DNA of 64,000 nucleotides, taken from Triops longicaudatus (lineage: Eukaryota > Arthropoda > Branchiopoda > Notostraca > Triopsidae). Below, in pieces: positions 43,391 through 56,729 of this stretch (its first letter is position 1; the number at the start of each line of letters is the position of its first letter). A program made the translations under genes and the position numbers. The notes under the pieces are model-generated. The model made no database searches and was not told the origin of the DNA. It saw only the letters and a program-made list of their open reading frames with translations. The stretch is from NCBI GenBank assembly GCA_022885665.1, contig JAGQDJ010000633.1, forward strand, positions 1,426,001 to 1,490,000, read 5' to 3'.

Positions 43391-46300
43391 TCTCTTTCTG
43401 AGTGGGGTTCGTCGGCCTTCCCTCGTCGTCGCTGTAATACTCGGCGGCCGAGTCGTCGAAAGGAAGCTGATTCATGGCTTGGTCGGCGGTAGCGTTGGAC
43501 GTGGGCGGACGGTTCATGTTCGGGCTGCTGCTCGTCTTCGATAGCGTTTGATACATAGTCATCGCCTACGACAAGGTATGCACACTTGAGCCAATCCGCT
43601 TTTACGAGCAATTCGCGTTCAACAACAGTTAAGTCAATACTTACGTCGCCAAATAGGAGACGAGTCTTATCATGGACATAGCGAAACGAAAAAGAACTTA
43701 ACGTCTAGGCTAGCTTCCGAAATGTTACAAAAGTTTCACCTTACTAAAAGCATTGCCTTCAAAAAACATTGATTTTTATCCTACTTGTTACGCAACAATG
43801 AATTCAATATTTTTAAGTCTATTTCAGCACATGCCCCTCTTTCGGTCCACCTGAAACAGACTAGAATACAGCTACGAAACATCTACGAAGTAGGTCCAGA
43901 CATGTCATGCTAAGTGCGCGCGAAGGCTTCAAGAGTACTTAAAAAGACAAACTAAAGCTCTAACAAGAACTCCAGCGATGAGAGATAATTACACAGACGA
44001 GTCGAAACTTGAAAAATTTGCGTGCTAAGGAATTAGCGTGTAGGCGTTAACCCATGTCGAAAACCAGGGGCATAAGTTAACACTTCCTAAGACTTACACT
44101 AATTACGAAATACGGACCTATCCAAGAGGGTGACATTCTCTAAACGAAGGTAAATTTGAATCCCGTGGAAAGGAGTAAACACTTAACCCGCCAAAGACTT
44201 GCTTCCTTTCACTATTAGCAACGCTAACTTGATTACCGAGGGAGGGTCACGGACGGAAAACAGAGAGAAAATTGACAGTAGTTAAGAATTTTTTATTTAA
44301 AAAAATGTCTTCTAGAAGACTAGCAAAAATGTACTGTCAGAATACTCGGAAATTGTATGACTATTTTGCTTCGAGAACGTCAATCAATAAACTGCCAACG
44401 TTTGGTTATTTCCCGCACGTTCGGTAAAATAAAGCCAAGCGGAACAATTTATCGAAACCACCTCAACTTGCTTCGTTTTCGTACGTTGTGACTTAATTTG
44501 CTGTAACTGAAAGCTAAATCGATTTGTATCAGCCTCGCTACCGGCTACAGAAGACAAGTATGTAATAAAAAAACGCTTCCGCTTGAAGTAGCAAAACTGA
44601 CTTTTAGAAAGAATTACGTTAAGCCGAGAACAGACTGATAAGGAAGGCATTTAACTTACCTGTGCTACCATTGAAGAGACATCCCCCGCATTTGCAGGCA
44701 ATATTAAAGTATTGCTACTTTTAGCGATGTGCTGGAACGCTGACACATATTGCTCGGCAACATTCAAGGAAGCGGCGTTACCACCATTCTGTCGGTATTA
44801 CTTTTTGTTAGCAAAGAAGCAACACAATGAATCCCTAAAACGTTCATATTACTTCGCGAGACAATGCTGCTGATAGTAACTCTAGGCTTTTAGCTCGAGC
44901 TTCGGCACGGGCCAAGAGGCCTTGCGCTTCTCCGAGTGCCTGATTAATTTTCTCCTGTTTGTCGGCCTCTGTTACATAAAAAGTCATGAGTGCAAAATCT
45001 CATTAAACTAACCCAGCTCTCGCAAGACCCGGGCATATTAAACGCAACAAAATAAGGTTAACAGACATTCACAGGAAGCGTAAGTCTGCATTACTTACCC
45101 GAGGCAAGAATTCGTGCTCTCTTTTTGCCCTCGGCAACGTTAATGTCAGCCTCTCGGATTCCCTCAGATTCCAAAATTGCGGCACGTTTCTTGCGCTCAG
45201 CCTCCACTTGCATCTGCATTGCTTCCTGGACTCGCGAGGGCAATTTAATATCCCCTAATGGTGAAACAAGATGAAATTGTTTCTGTTCCAAGTCCGGCGC
45301 GTTTGTAATTTACTAATTTCATAACGTAAGCAAGTTATGCCCCAGGCCTCGGAAGCTTTGTTAATGGCATATACAATCGAGATGTTCAAGTTTTCACGTT
45401 CCCGGAATACACCGTCTAGCGAAATTTTGCCCAGCTCAGACCTAGCAAACATAACAATTTGGTTTCAATAGCTGCTTGCCGAGTATGCTTCCTTACCTCA
45501 TAGTTGTCTGTGCTAGCTGCGTTATGGCAAACTCGGGATCTTCAACACCATAACTGGCTTTGTATGGGTCAACAATTCGTAGGTACAGGACACCGTCGAT
45601 GCTTAAGGTAACGTTATCTGGAACGAAACCATACATTTTTAATACGTCTTTGGTATTTTCCGTACTCGCCCAGCATGTTTTTTGCCCTACGGTCCCAAGG
45701 GTTATTGGCCGTGATGCAGTACATACATATGTGGACGGTACTGGGATCAGGAAGTCCCATATTTCCACTGTCACTTTTGCTGTTCTAGTTCGATCTTGAC
45801 ATGAAAAAGTAGTCTAGGGAATTGCCAATGAGACCACTACACCCTTCTTCCCACCCATGCACTCCACGACTATCACATTAAACTTTCTTTCAATATTAGT
45901 CATACGCTACGTTAGTTTTCCCCTAGAAATACGTTAGTTTTCCCCTAGGTACACGTATTGGTAATAATAATACGCTAGGGAGTGCCATAAATGTACCACC
46001 AATGAACAAGAAACGAGGGGTCCAAAAATGCTGGTGCAAGATGACGAAGGTCAACGAAGTCAACGAAGAACTGTTACCATGCCTCCCTTGCAACCCAAAA
46101 ATGAAGAAGTCCCAAAAATTCGGCGTGCGAAAACCAAAACTACATTTTTTAAATATTTTTAAAATGAAAATAGGTTAAAACATAATTTATAAAAATGTTA
46201 CTGGAAGGGGATTAGGTTAAGTGGCGTTATTTAAGTAGGAGGGGTTATGCTAGAAGTGTCAGTTGATGATAAGGATTCCCAAATTCCTCACGGCACCACT

Positions 46301-47129
46301 TGTGGATGCTCTTTCAGATAATCTGAAGAAATATCTGAACAGTTAAGCAAATGAACCCAGAATAATTTTAACGGTATTTTGCTAACAAGGAATAGATATA
46401 ACAGACATACTGTACACTGTATGAAAGTTTGCATTACTATGGAAATATGCGTATTTCTACTTATCGCAGTCATAAACGCATGGCATGAATCATAACTCAC
46501 TACTAGACACCCTACCTAGGACCTTAAAAAAAGCCTTGGTATGACATCACTTGCAAGCTGCCGGCCGTATTGTGGGAAAGTACTGTTTCACCTTAGTAAA
46601 CCCATATAATTTTTACCTTTCGTGATTGCTGACTGTTTTGGTACGTCGATGGCGATTTCTTTAAGACTTTGTACATAGCGAATGGTATCAAAAAACGGGA
46701 TAAGAATGTTCAATCCAGGCTGGAGGACTCTGTGGAACTTGCCCATTCTTTCGACTACCCATGCCTTTCAAATAAAAAGATTTACAGCAGTGCTAATACG
46801 ATTGGTGCATTATTTACCTCTTGCTGGGGTACGAATAAAGCCACAGTGTTCATAGGTGTACCTGACCGCCATTGTTGGGCTGTTGTGGAGAATCTGTTGA
46901 TACTCTTTGTGAAATTTGTTGCAGAAAGATTCTGATTAGACAGCCTACCAAGGAGCTCCTATACAAAAAGTGTAGCAACAGATTATTGAACATCTCGATT
47001 TCTTCCAGTTTTTAAGATGTTTTGCCATTCAAATTATATCAAACGAAGGAAAATTGGTTGAGAGATAAAACAGAAATGTACCTGACTAATTCTCACTCTC
47101 GGGATGACTGCCCTTAATGTTGATAGCAT
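43386..47129 (-). CDS. Stoml2: Stomatin-like protein 2, mitochondrial, 9 exons, complete (379 aa)
   Basis: SPFH-family scaffold of the mitochondrial inner membrane; family members bind cardiolipin and prohibitins and support respiratory-complex and protease organisation. Exons in transcript order: 47129-47082, 46931-46818, 46764-46617, 45617-45497, 45441-45314, 45254-45099, 44968-44853, 44788-44660, 43565-43386; all GT-AG and in phase (1140 bases). The N terminus (MLSTLRAVIPRVRISQ, then INRFSTTAQQW) is Arg/Ser-rich without acids, a typical mitochondrial presequence. Diagnostic SPFH segments follow: VALFVPQQEAWVVERMGKFH, GLNILIPFFDTIRYVQSLKE, LYLRIVDPYKASYGVEDPEF, ITQLAQTTMRSELGK, VFRERENLN, AWGITCLRYEIRDI, MQVEAERKKRAAILESEG and INVAEGKK. 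The C-terminal STOML2-specific part has VAEQYVSAFQHIAKSSNT and GDVSSMVAQ. The tail ends acidic then QKEK. Vertebrate STOML2 is about 356 residues, so this copy is slightly longer. Confidence 0.96.
43566..44659 (-). other. Last intron of the STOML2 gene (1.1 kb)
   Basis: Splits the codons for VAQ and AMTMYQ in phase 0. The 88-codon minus frame at 44384-44650 matches no family. Nothing else is recognised. Confidence 0.7.
45618..46616 (-). other. Third intron of the STOML2 gene (1.0 kb)
   Basis: The intron splits the Asp codon of the KDNVTL segment (phase 1). An upstream reading through 45774 gives an open frame that overlaps the true exon 4, but its first half is intron. A 19-base block (TACGTTAGTTTTCCCCTAG) occurs twice in tandem at 45908-45926 and 45930-45948, a recent microduplication. 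Confidence 0.75.
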
Positions 47130-48088
47130 TTTTCAATTGAAGGTACGTGACAGACACTTGAGGTTGCACAGATTTATGTAACCTTCACAAGAATGTTAGT
47201 TTAGTTTAGTTTCGAACACAAACTCACGCCGTATTAGTCTTGTGTTTATCTGCGAAAAGCTACTCACCTGCCATCTACAAAGCTAAGAGCTAGATACAGT
47301 TGAAACTATTTATTAGGGCTTCGCTAGGTTCCGTTACAGAAGCCCGCTGCCCTCAACAAATGGGAAATCTGATCTCAGAGAATTTCACGTCATTCACCAA
47401 AAAACGGACGTCAAATGAATTTGAATTCGAACTTCATGGGCTGTATTTTAAAAAGAAGAACCTCTCATTTACCTGAACCTATTGCATTTGCAATATACTT
47501 TATCATTACGTACTGCGTATCGGAAAGTTACTACGGAATCATTCGTGTCAAGTACAGACTTACGCTTTTTTCCCCCCTTTCTTTCTTAATGTTTTTTAGC
47601 TTGGTCTCTCCGGTGAGTATGGATACTTCGCTAGGCGTCTAATTTCATAGCTAATAAGACATAAACTATAATGCAATGTGTTGCGCGATGCCCATTCCTG
47701 ATATTTGGACACCGGACGAGTCTGGGGGCACTAGGTTCCTCCGTAATCAAGGACTCATATAACCTGAATGATCTATTCCAGGTCTCTAGGGAAGTGGGTC
47801 TTAACTGGTACATTATATCATCAACTACGCTGTATCGTAGGTGTTAAAATACACAAAATGTAGTAGCAAGACAGGAACGCGAGATTCGGTCCCGTCCGGC
47901 GTAGAAATGTCATCCACAGTAGGCTGCCAAATAAACGACAAACTTTTCATTTGGGGAAAAAAATCAAACGTCTAATCCTGTGGTGACCACGGAACAGGAA
48001 CCTCGTCACGTAAGCCTCTTGAATGTATTGATCGGAATTAAAGAGCCGGAGACATTACAAGCTTACAGCAGTCTTTTTTTCATCCTTT
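47130..48088. other. Spacer between STOML2 start and the PH-domain gene
   Basis: About 960 bases containing the STOML2 promoter and 5' leader and the 3' end of the upstream PH-domain gene, both running leftward. No further coding segment is recognised; the 75-codon plus frame at 47415-47642 looks like chance. Confidence 0.6.
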
Positions 48089-51000
48089 TTACTGTCGAGG
48101 TACATCCATATCCCCAGAATCATTTCTGCTACTCTCCTCTCTAACTGAGCTTGGGTTACTAGCGGGCGTATAGATAGGCCATGTGCAAGTGCTAACGGGT
48201 CCAAAAGATATTGATTTGTTGGGGACTGCTCCTTCGCTTTTCACAGACGACTTCATCCGAGGAAGAGAAGCGGAGGTCGTCGCGTTATATGTACTCGAAC
48301 TCGGCCCCGACATCGCCGATATTGGCGATAAGAGGCTGGCAAAATCGAAGGTTTTAGGCGGAATTAAATTGAGGTCGGAAAGCGGTCTGTCTCGGCGCGC
48401 GGAATTGGGACTCGATGTCATCGGACTGTTAAATGTGAAGGTCGGTTTTAGTATGGAATTTATCGTTGAGGAAGCTGGATTAAATGGAGCGGAAACTGTG
48501 ACCGCCGGACTCAGCGGAGTTATGATGCTTGAATCTGAGTCTGGTTTAGTTATCCAAGCTTGGGGTTGCGCAGCTTTGGTTTGTTTCAGTTCCCTTAGCA
48601 ACTGTAGACACTCGTTCTGTAAAGCACGGAAATCTTCTTTCGCTTCTGCTACTGTACCAAGAGCTTCGGTTAATTTCTCTTGCAAGACCTGCGATTCCTG
48701 GAGGAAAATAGTTAATCAAATTGTATTAACAATTAAGGTTACGAATGAACTAAAAATGTTAGTGCGACATCATTCCTTTTATATTGGACTAGTAAACTTG
48801 GCATGTTTTTCACTAAAATTGTTCATGATATGCACCTTGTGCCACATGCTAAAAACACTTTCTCGTTGATCGAAATGGTATTCACCTTCTTCACAAACAA
48901 TTTTGGTAGTTATCATTCCTTAGTACATTCTCATAGGGCAGATTGAAGATATGGTAATCATTACTTCATTCCACGTTCCAGCAATTCCATACTTCAGTAA
49001 GCTGCAACATGCTCTCTTCCGGTATAGAAAAACTCCATATCGAGGCGTACATCAGGGATTTTAGTAAGTTGGTTTATCAAACTCACTTCAGGTCAGAACA
49101 AGGAAGGGCCAGTTGATGGAAGGGTGTACAACGAGGAAAGGTAAAATTATTTGTACTATTTGGAAGGTATTATGTAAGGTGCTGGAAGGAAACGCTCTCA
49201 ACAGGTCAGTTAGACATGCAATTGGAAACGGTGGCCAGCAAACAGCCAAGCTATCTTTTTCTCAAGCTTTACTAAGAGTAAATACCCGACGAGCATTTTG
49301 ATAATGCTTTTCGAATTCAACAAACTGTCAAACATCCACGACAATCAGTTTTGGAAAGAGTTAGGAAGTTAGCTTCGGAGCAGAAATGTTCTCCATGTGC
49401 CGTCACAAGCCAGTTTCAAAAGGCCATCCTGCTTACCAACCAAGGGCAAAGTATTACCTTTAAGGCGGTCATGACTTGCTTTTCAACCGTGGCTACGTGG
49501 CTCTGCAATTTGGTAACTTTGTCATTGGTAGCGTTCGCTGCGGACTGTACCGTAATAAGGTTCCCTTGTAAGCAACCCATATCTCTCTGAGCATTTTGGG
49601 CGTCAAAATTAATGTGCGCCAGTGTTTTCTTCAAAGCTTTGGTTTCGAGCTCTAAGTTCTTCAAAATGCTGGGCAGCTCAGTGTTAGATGTGTTTTCTGT
49701 CGCGGTAATGTTGAGATTTTCATCTTTGACTCCACAAGTCATATAAATAGATGACAGTGAGCCAGTCAAGGGCTCTTCAAGCGTAATCACTTCGCTTTTC
49801 CGGCTGCGAATGGGCAATGAAGAAGTCCAAGACGCCTCCATCTCGGATAAAGTACAGTGTGCTTGTGGCGTCGCCGAAGTATAGTTACCTAACACCGAAT
49901 TGCTACCAGGTTTTGGCAATGGTCGAAAACGGACTTGACGGCTTGAAGCTCGCTTAGCGTATATGCGATTGTTGTTCGATCCTGGAGTAGCAATCGAATT
50001 TCTATTCCCAGCGGCTGCTACGGCTAAATGGCGCGCTTGGCTACCAATGGAAGTGTCCAGCAGTTTGGCTGACGAAAACGACGTGTTCAAGCTTTCCTCG
50101 CTTGAGGAATACGCGTAGGTAAGCTGCAATGGCTTGGAAGAACCAGTGTTTACCCCCGATTCGTCCATCTCTTCTGTGTCCAACGAGTGATTCAAAAATG
50201 CGGGTACACTTGAAAGGAGAAGATAAAAATAAATAAGTAAAAATATTAGCCAGACGGTACCAAATTCTAGTGGAACCTAAATTTATGTGTCGTTTTACCT
50301 GTCTGTGTAGCTGATTGTGCATGCAGGGTGCGAAGGGTGCGAAAAAAAAACTTAATTTACAACATGAATGGTACTACAAGGCGTGTATATCAGATCTTTC
50401 CGCTAGTCCTCTTTTCCAGGAGCCGTCTACATCAATCATGCACATGCCGCATCCAAAACCAAGGAAAACGAACTCGATAACAGACAAACAAGCAAGGCTT
50501 TTAAAGTAACCAAAAGGTTAAAAGGAAGGGTGAAACGGAACACATGTCGGAAATTCTACCGGTAAGACCAAATTCCAAAACTTTTAGAGCAAGATACAAG
50601 CCCACCGTGGTCTCCATGTCAATCTGTCTTCGTTCCCACCCTCCTCCATCAAATTCTCATCAGAGCGCCCGCATTCCGCTGACTTGGAAATCTCGGAAGC
50701 TTTACTGCTTCTTTCGTCAACAGGATTCTGACTATTACTACTCCCTCGTACATTACTACGAACATCGACAGTGACTGGAGAAGCAGGGGCTTGTACCTTC
50801 TCGTCCTCCTCGGCGCTCTGGTCGATGCCGGAAGTAATTTTGGTTGTCGAAACACGGGGTGAATTATGGGATATAAACCAGGCTTGATCAAACTTTCTAT
50901 AGTCACTGGGTGAAACACAAACTGGACTAAGCTCTTCGAAAACTTCGTCGTGCCCCTCTAACCTGGTGGCCAAGGATGATGAGTTCTCTAAGGCTGACAT

Positions 51001-51959
51001 GGAGGAAGAGCCTTTAAGCGAATCGTTGGTAGGCGGCATTAACGTACGTTGACGCGGTAAACGTCTCCCTTGTGGCCCTTTGGTCCGTTCTCTGGTTACG
51101 GAAGGTAAATGATCTCCGGTCTGCGAAGCCAGATCCTGTATGGCTTGATCGGAGTACTAAATTGCGTAAACAGAAAACCAGAATTAAACTCATTAATTTG
51201 GTCGACATGGGACGACATAAGTATTCCAGAACGGTTTCACAATGAGAAAATATGTCATACATACCCTGTCATGGCTGGACTTCCGGGCTTCTTCAGTTTC
51301 TTTGACAGACTTTTCGGACTTTCGATTATTAGATTCCGCGGGTTTCTTCTTCAACCCTTCCACAACCGAGCGAACTTTGCCAACCCACTCGTTCATTTCC
51401 GTTAACGTGTCAGCCGAAAAATAGTATCGTCCCTAGGGGAAAAGTAACTTCCATTTATCTCCTAACGTTCTCCTGACAAGAGTCTTGCGTGGTGCAAAAA
51501 TTTTTACCGAATCGAAGAATGACTTATCGGAAGCACAAATCACGAAGACGTTGGAAGCCTTTTTTATTTCCTTGGAAGACACTTCTTCGCATGTGTCAAG
51601 GTATTCTAGATTAATGTAACTGGGCACGCCTTCACCCTGCCAGGACCAAAGAAAAGAAACAGAAATACGTTAAAAACCCTAACACGCAGTGCAAAGCAGG
51701 CGTGTGACTGTCCTTCAACTCTGAATATAAAACTTAACCCGCTGAACGAAACAATTATAGTTAAAAAAAAATACAGATGCTGAAAATGTACGAAGCGAAT
51801 TACCTCTTTTTCATAGTAAAAAAGCCGCTTGCTGTCCAAAACACAGTATTTCCGCTTCCAGTATCCCGACGTCAGCAAGCTTTTCCCGCTTAACTTTTGC
51901 AAGTATCCAGAAACGATTGGAGCATCTGGCGTCTGACAGCTACTCGTTGAAGAACCACT
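48089..51959 (-). CDS. PH-domain protein, probable PLEKHO/CKIP-1 type; 5' exon not found
   Basis: Exons in transcript order: 51959-51804, 51636-51508, 51432-51265, 51156-50606, 50208-49458, 48697-48089 (2364 bases, 787 residues), all in phase; the 50606 donor (GTGGGC) is the weakest. The first visible exon opens at an acceptor in phase 0, so an upstream exon with the start codon is missing. A PH domain spans the first three exons: IVSGYLQKLSGKSLL, GYWKRKYCVLDSKRLFYYEKE, INLEYLDTCEEV, then the terminal helix with the invariant Trp (TEMNEWVGKVRSVV). Downstream comes TRERTKGPQGRRLPRQRTLM, recalling the TRDR-to-RRPPTR block after the PH domain of PLEKHO1/2. A long Ser/Thr-rich, probably disordered region follows. 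Helical heptads near the end (ELETKALKKTLAH, then EKLTEALGTVAEAKEDF) recall the CKIP-1 leucine zipper. PLEKHO proteins are membrane-recruited adaptors in PI3K/CK2 signalling. The PH domain is secure; the family is probable. Other PLEKHA-like proteins are the alternative. Confidence 0.7.
48698..49457 (-). other. Last intron of the PH-domain gene (0.76 kb)
   Basis: Phase-0 intron between QVMTALK and ESQVLQEK. The plus-strand frame at 48183-48869, which overlaps the last exon and enters this intron, is the antisense shadow of the coding exon. The 397-base intron at 50209-50605 of the same gene is likewise empty. Confidence 0.7.
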
Positions 51960-54900
51960 CTATTGCACAGTAATAAACGCACAACTTAGAGAACAACCTT
52001 AAGGTATCACTGCTTCGGTTATATCATTAACACAATCTCAATCGGAGACTTTCTAGGGCTAAAAACTTAGGCCGTAATGTGAGGTAATTCTGCGAAGGCT
52101 TAACGGAACATGTTTCCACGTGTGCGTTTCACAGCTGAAAACTGCACAAGAAGTTCAGGATTTATTGATCCCTTGTAAAAGTCAACATCTGTCTCCCAGG
52201 TCTATTTTTGTTTCGGGGTCTTTTTTTCCCTCTGCACTACCACCAAGTCCCAAACAACGTTCTTTTAACTTAGCTTCTGACTTGCTTTGCATAACAAATT
52301 AGGTACTAAACGTTACTGGGGCCCATTCCCGATTGGTAAATGCTCCTGTGTGCGTCGTAGAGAACCATGCAAAATCAAACCCAGTAAAAAGGAACTTTTC
52401 TGACTTCGAAGAACAAGCGACTTTTTCTGGAGACTGCATTCACAGCAAGTGAGTGACAACGCTCCCGCAATGTTGGTTCACTGTTCACCAGACGCATGTT
52501 ACACACGCCGTTATCGGTAATGAATGCACAGCTGGTTACTTCTAAAGCCGAACTTGTACTTATCTCCTGAGGTGGAGCGAACGAACTCGTTAAGGGGGAG
52601 GGAACGCGGAGGAGGATGACTTGACTTGCAAACGACACCATACCCAGGAAAACCGGAAGACATTTGGGTTGGCTTTGGTGACAGTCCGTTATTAGAGTCT
52701 CTATGGTCCCAGGCTTTACAACAGCCCAATTCACGAGAGGCGAGAGATGAACCGAGATCTAGCAATGTCACATGGAAAACCCACGAGAATTCTAAAGAAA
52801 TACTAGATCTTCACTCATTTCCCAACAGATGCTCCTCTCCGAAGGTGTAAGCAGTCATCTTGGTTGCATCCTTCTCCTCTCTCCCTTCCCCTTCGACAGT
52901 GTAAGGCGACAAAAGAGAAGTACTCTTTCAAGGCACCCAGCTCATTAACCCGAGAGAAGCTGGTTGCTGCTGCTTTCTGCTTCAAGTCTTCGTGTAACAA
53001 CTGCTTGGTGGTTGAACTTACTATCGCTTAAATTCTATACTAAATGTGTTGGGAAAACATTTCCTGCGGAGTTTGCAAAAGTAAGGTAGCTTTCCAGAAC
53101 TCCCAGTAGTAATGATACACGTATGGGTCGCGAAGAAATAAAAAATCAGTTGCCTAAATTTAGCACAATTGATAATCGGTCAAGGATACGCTGGGCAACG
53201 CACGATGCTGGAAGCACCCACAGACAGATGACGGTGTCTGGTAAAATTACAGGCAAAAGCACATATACGGCTGGGCCAAGTTCCGCAATTCTATTGTTGT
53301 TCACACGAGGAACTGACAAGAGTGCTTTCAATGTTGGTGTTTCCGAAGCATGGCAGTCAATTTTAAACGTAATCAGTAACAGCTATGCCGGTAAACCAGG
53401 TTTTACTAAAATGGACCTAACCACGTTTGGCACATTGAGATCCTGAGCAGAATTCTATCGCTCACGGTCTAGTAAGCCTAATAGCCAGTTGCACGGAAGG
53501 ACGTGATTTACTCTCGTATATACCTGATTGGTTTTACTTTTCGGGCGTAAACGCTTTGTCGACATTAAGGGAGCAGGAGTGAAGAAACGAGATTGGGCGG
53601 TGTCCCTGTCGAATTAAGGGGAGAGAGAATAACCTACACGCGATGCTTCGCTCACAGCCACAAGAAAACTTCACGGCCAACTGAAGAAAAAAGTCCAAGG
53701 AAACCGGACTGGTAAGGATAAAAACACGCTTGTATCGAACAGATTTCCGAAGTACAAAATAATACAGAACACCACGTTTTTCGCCCTGACTCGAAACACG
53801 ACGTGAATGCGGAGGACTGAAGACACTTAGACTTGGACCGTTTTGTTAGTCTAGCCTTAATTTTAGACCGGCAGCTTCGCAATCCGTAGCCATGAGTCGT
53901 GCGCTTATGGCTGGAGCCCCTAGTCGAGCCTTAGCGCGAGGGGAAAAAATGTGCCAAGTGCCCAACTTTGCCAAACACCTCATGTTGTACTACAATTAGC
54001 GAAAGCTGTAGTTAGGATCTACATCAACTACCTCATCAGGTATTATTCCACCAATACGTCCAACATGCATTCCATCCCTTCAACCTCGGGCTAGTCAATA
54101 CTGAATTCAGGAATACAATCAACAACCATATCAGGTCCATAATAGCACTATATGAAGTAAAGACGTCGCAGTCATGTAAGCTGTGCAAGGAAGAAAACAA
54201 GGGTTGATATTGGCATCTTAGCAACGGAAGGATTTCGTTTCATCGCCGAAGCTTTGGAGATACAAATGCTGTTTTTTATACTTTTTGGGTAAAGAAAATA
54301 ACGAAAATAGATAATCGATATCCTATACTTCTCAACGTAACGTTACCATGGATATCCACTTAGTTTCCGTTAACAGTGTACCCAAAGCTTCTACCCTTTA
54401 TGTACTTTCACTTGCTGTCTTGCTACTACGTTTTCCAATAACATCGGCGAACCAACCTGGAAAAAAGTCCGAATATGAATAGATAGCTTTTAACAAAGCT
54501 TCATTTATCCTAATGCACGGAGTCCTATGACGTTTTTATACTCGACGAGACTTATTGCATTACCTTCCTCTGAGAGAAAACTTTCTGCTGCCTCGACTGT
54601 ATTAAAGCCTCAATTTGTATGTAAGCTCAGTTCGCTTCGTCGCACAAGTTTTATGTCGTTTGTGGAAGCATTCCTAATTCTTTGCTCCGAACTGAGGTGT
54701 TTCACCCATTACGAGTCTTAAGCGTTAGCGAATGCTAGCAAAAATGTTGGCGAAAAAGTAAACACATCAATCCTCGATTACGCTTCTAGCATATTTTGAT
54801 GTAGTGCAACACCATAACGACAGCTAAAAGGGTGCGCATTTTAGTTTTGCTTACTACTTTTGAAGTTCCTGTCTACGTGACCTAATCAAGTGTAGCGCGT

Positions 54901-55795
54901 AAACTGATTTTTGTTGCTGTTGTTGTTCCAATACAAGATATCAATTCTAGCCAAATTATAACGATAAGTTTTTCATGGTTGCACCACAGTAAGTCCCCAA
55001 ATGCTAGTCACCTACTATTTCATGACGCATCCGGAACGCACGACATGGAAAAAGGACGGTATTCTTTTTTATATTAAAAAAGGAGTAGATAAATAGCTTC
55101 TTATTTTGTTGCCATTAACGGTCCCTTCCATTTTTAAACCAAACAATGTGCACACAATTCGCATGCTAAGCTACAGAAGTAAACTGCTACCGGTATAACT
55201 TTTACAAAACTGCTTCACGCACGAGGATGGTACAAAAAGTGCAACTTTTTCTCATTAATACCGACAAAGTGCAAGTTTTAGGAATTTAGACTAATTTTTC
55301 AATTGGTATCCTTGCCCGCTTACATAACATTTCTACCTACGAGCTTTTACACTCGTTAAACATTTTTTTTCTTGCATTTGCGATACCAGTGCACCACATT
55401 TGCACCCAGATGCTGTGGTAGACGGGCTAAACGACCGGTGCTAGGAGACACGTCTCACGTTTTTGAACTTTCCGGCTGTTCCTGTGACCCAAAGCCAATC
55501 CTATATTGTGCTAACGTCTCTTTGGTAAACCACGGAGTTTTAGTGAAACTCGTGCTTGCAACTGGTTGTACTAGAACGTAGGATGAATCTTATGAAAGCG
55601 AGTCCAAAATTTGGCGTAAAACAGGAAACGACCGAGATTGCACAACAGGCACCTTCCAAATGAAGTTTCACAAGACTGTTTATCTACGACGCACCATAAA
55701 AGGAAATCTATTTCATAAGCAATTAATAATACAAACACAAAATTGACTGAACACTAAAATTTAATACATTTTAAAAGTAAAACACGACTAAAACT

Positions 55796-55880
55796 GTTTC
55801 GAGCTTTCCCGACCCTTTCGCGAATAATGCGAAAGCATTTTTCCTTGTATTAATCCGGGAAAGACTCTAGTCTTTGAAAC
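55796..55880. repeat. Nested inverted repeats (multi-stem structure)
   Basis: Complementary arms: GTTTC (55796-55800) with GAAAC (55876-55880); CTTTCCCG (55804-55811) with CGGGAAAG (55856-55863); CTTTCGC (55815-55821) with GCGAAAG (55829-55835, 7-base loop). An alternative stem is AAAGAC (55860-55865) with GTCTTT (55870-55875). Either strand could fold as a branched structure. No known RNA family is recognised. Confidence 0.6.
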
Positions 55881-56502
55881 AATTGCATGTTTACAACATA
55901 TAAGATCCAGCAACAGTCTTGGGCCTATACTGGTACCTACCGAGGAGAAGAAGGAGAACTGCTGATAAAGAATTTAATTTATTTGACCCGTAGCAGAGGA
56001 TGTGTACCAAAAGTTGTAAAGCTACCTTGACGCAATGGACTATTCATTGAACGCAAGCCTAAGTTCTTTTGAACAGCCTTCGTATTTGTGAATCGTTTAA
56101 TCTTGCTGAGTAAACGCCCTTTTTCTTCCCGATGGCTTCAAAACGTGTATTCCTATTCTTTTTAGTTATCTTTTTCCGCCATTCATACAGCAGAAAACAT
56201 GGAATAGCATGACAATGCAAGATAATTAGTTGCAAACCAGTGCTTCCTCCGCAATTTCGGATCCCTTGTTTTGCACTTTTTGACTTGCTGCTCTATTAGC
56301 AATTGCAACTAATAAGTCCTGGATAGAAAGAAAGATTGCTAGTTACGCACTAGTGACAGGAAAAGTATACACTGACAACCGGCGGGATAGCAAATAATAA
56401 GTAATTGCCCGTAAAACGACGCGCGAGCGGGGCGAAAAATGCCTGGTAACGACGAATAGCGGTGCAGCATCCTACTTATCTGTCAGTAGCAGAACAGAAC
56501 TA

Positions 56503-56535
56503 TTAGCCTACTACCGACGAATTACAGTAGGCTAA
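56503..56535. repeat. 10-bp inverted repeat, 13-base loop
   Basis: TTAGCCTACT (56503-56512) and its exact complement AGTAGGCTAA (56526-56535). It is a perfect stem in the spacer, with no adjacent T-run or gene end to suggest a job. Confidence 0.75.
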
Positions 56536-56729
56536 AGTGACCCATGAACTTCAACTGTTGACCTTAATTACGCCCTTATGGGCCAAACATATCAACAACT
56601 AAAACCATTTTGGTAGCAGCTATAGTTTCGAACGCTCATTTGGGAGGGATTATTAATTCTTTCTTTGACCAGATAATCACTAGTAATCAATAAAGACGAT
56701 GTTTCTAATTTAAATCGCTAGATAAAAGC

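Noticed and set aside
43366..43611. 81-codon minus frame rich in Arg, Glu and His
   Set aside because: It is out of frame with the STOML2 last exon; the correct frame gives AMTMYQ to QKEK and ends at the TAA at 43388-43386.
45493..45774. Upstream half of a 93-codon minus frame read as the STOML2 N terminus
   Set aside because: Residues before DNVTL do not fit the SPFH family; a clear acceptor (TTCCAG) precedes the Asp codon remainder and joins in phase to the true exon at 46617-46764.
48183..48869. 228-codon plus-strand frame
   Set aside because: It is antisense to the last exon of the PH-domain gene, whose minus frame has in-phase splice junctions and family features; the plus frame is a shadow.
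52375..52860. Candidate first exon of the PH-domain gene (several minus-strand ATG frames)
   Set aside because: None ends at a GT donor in phase 0, which the known exon at 51959 requires, and no N-terminal family motif is visible.
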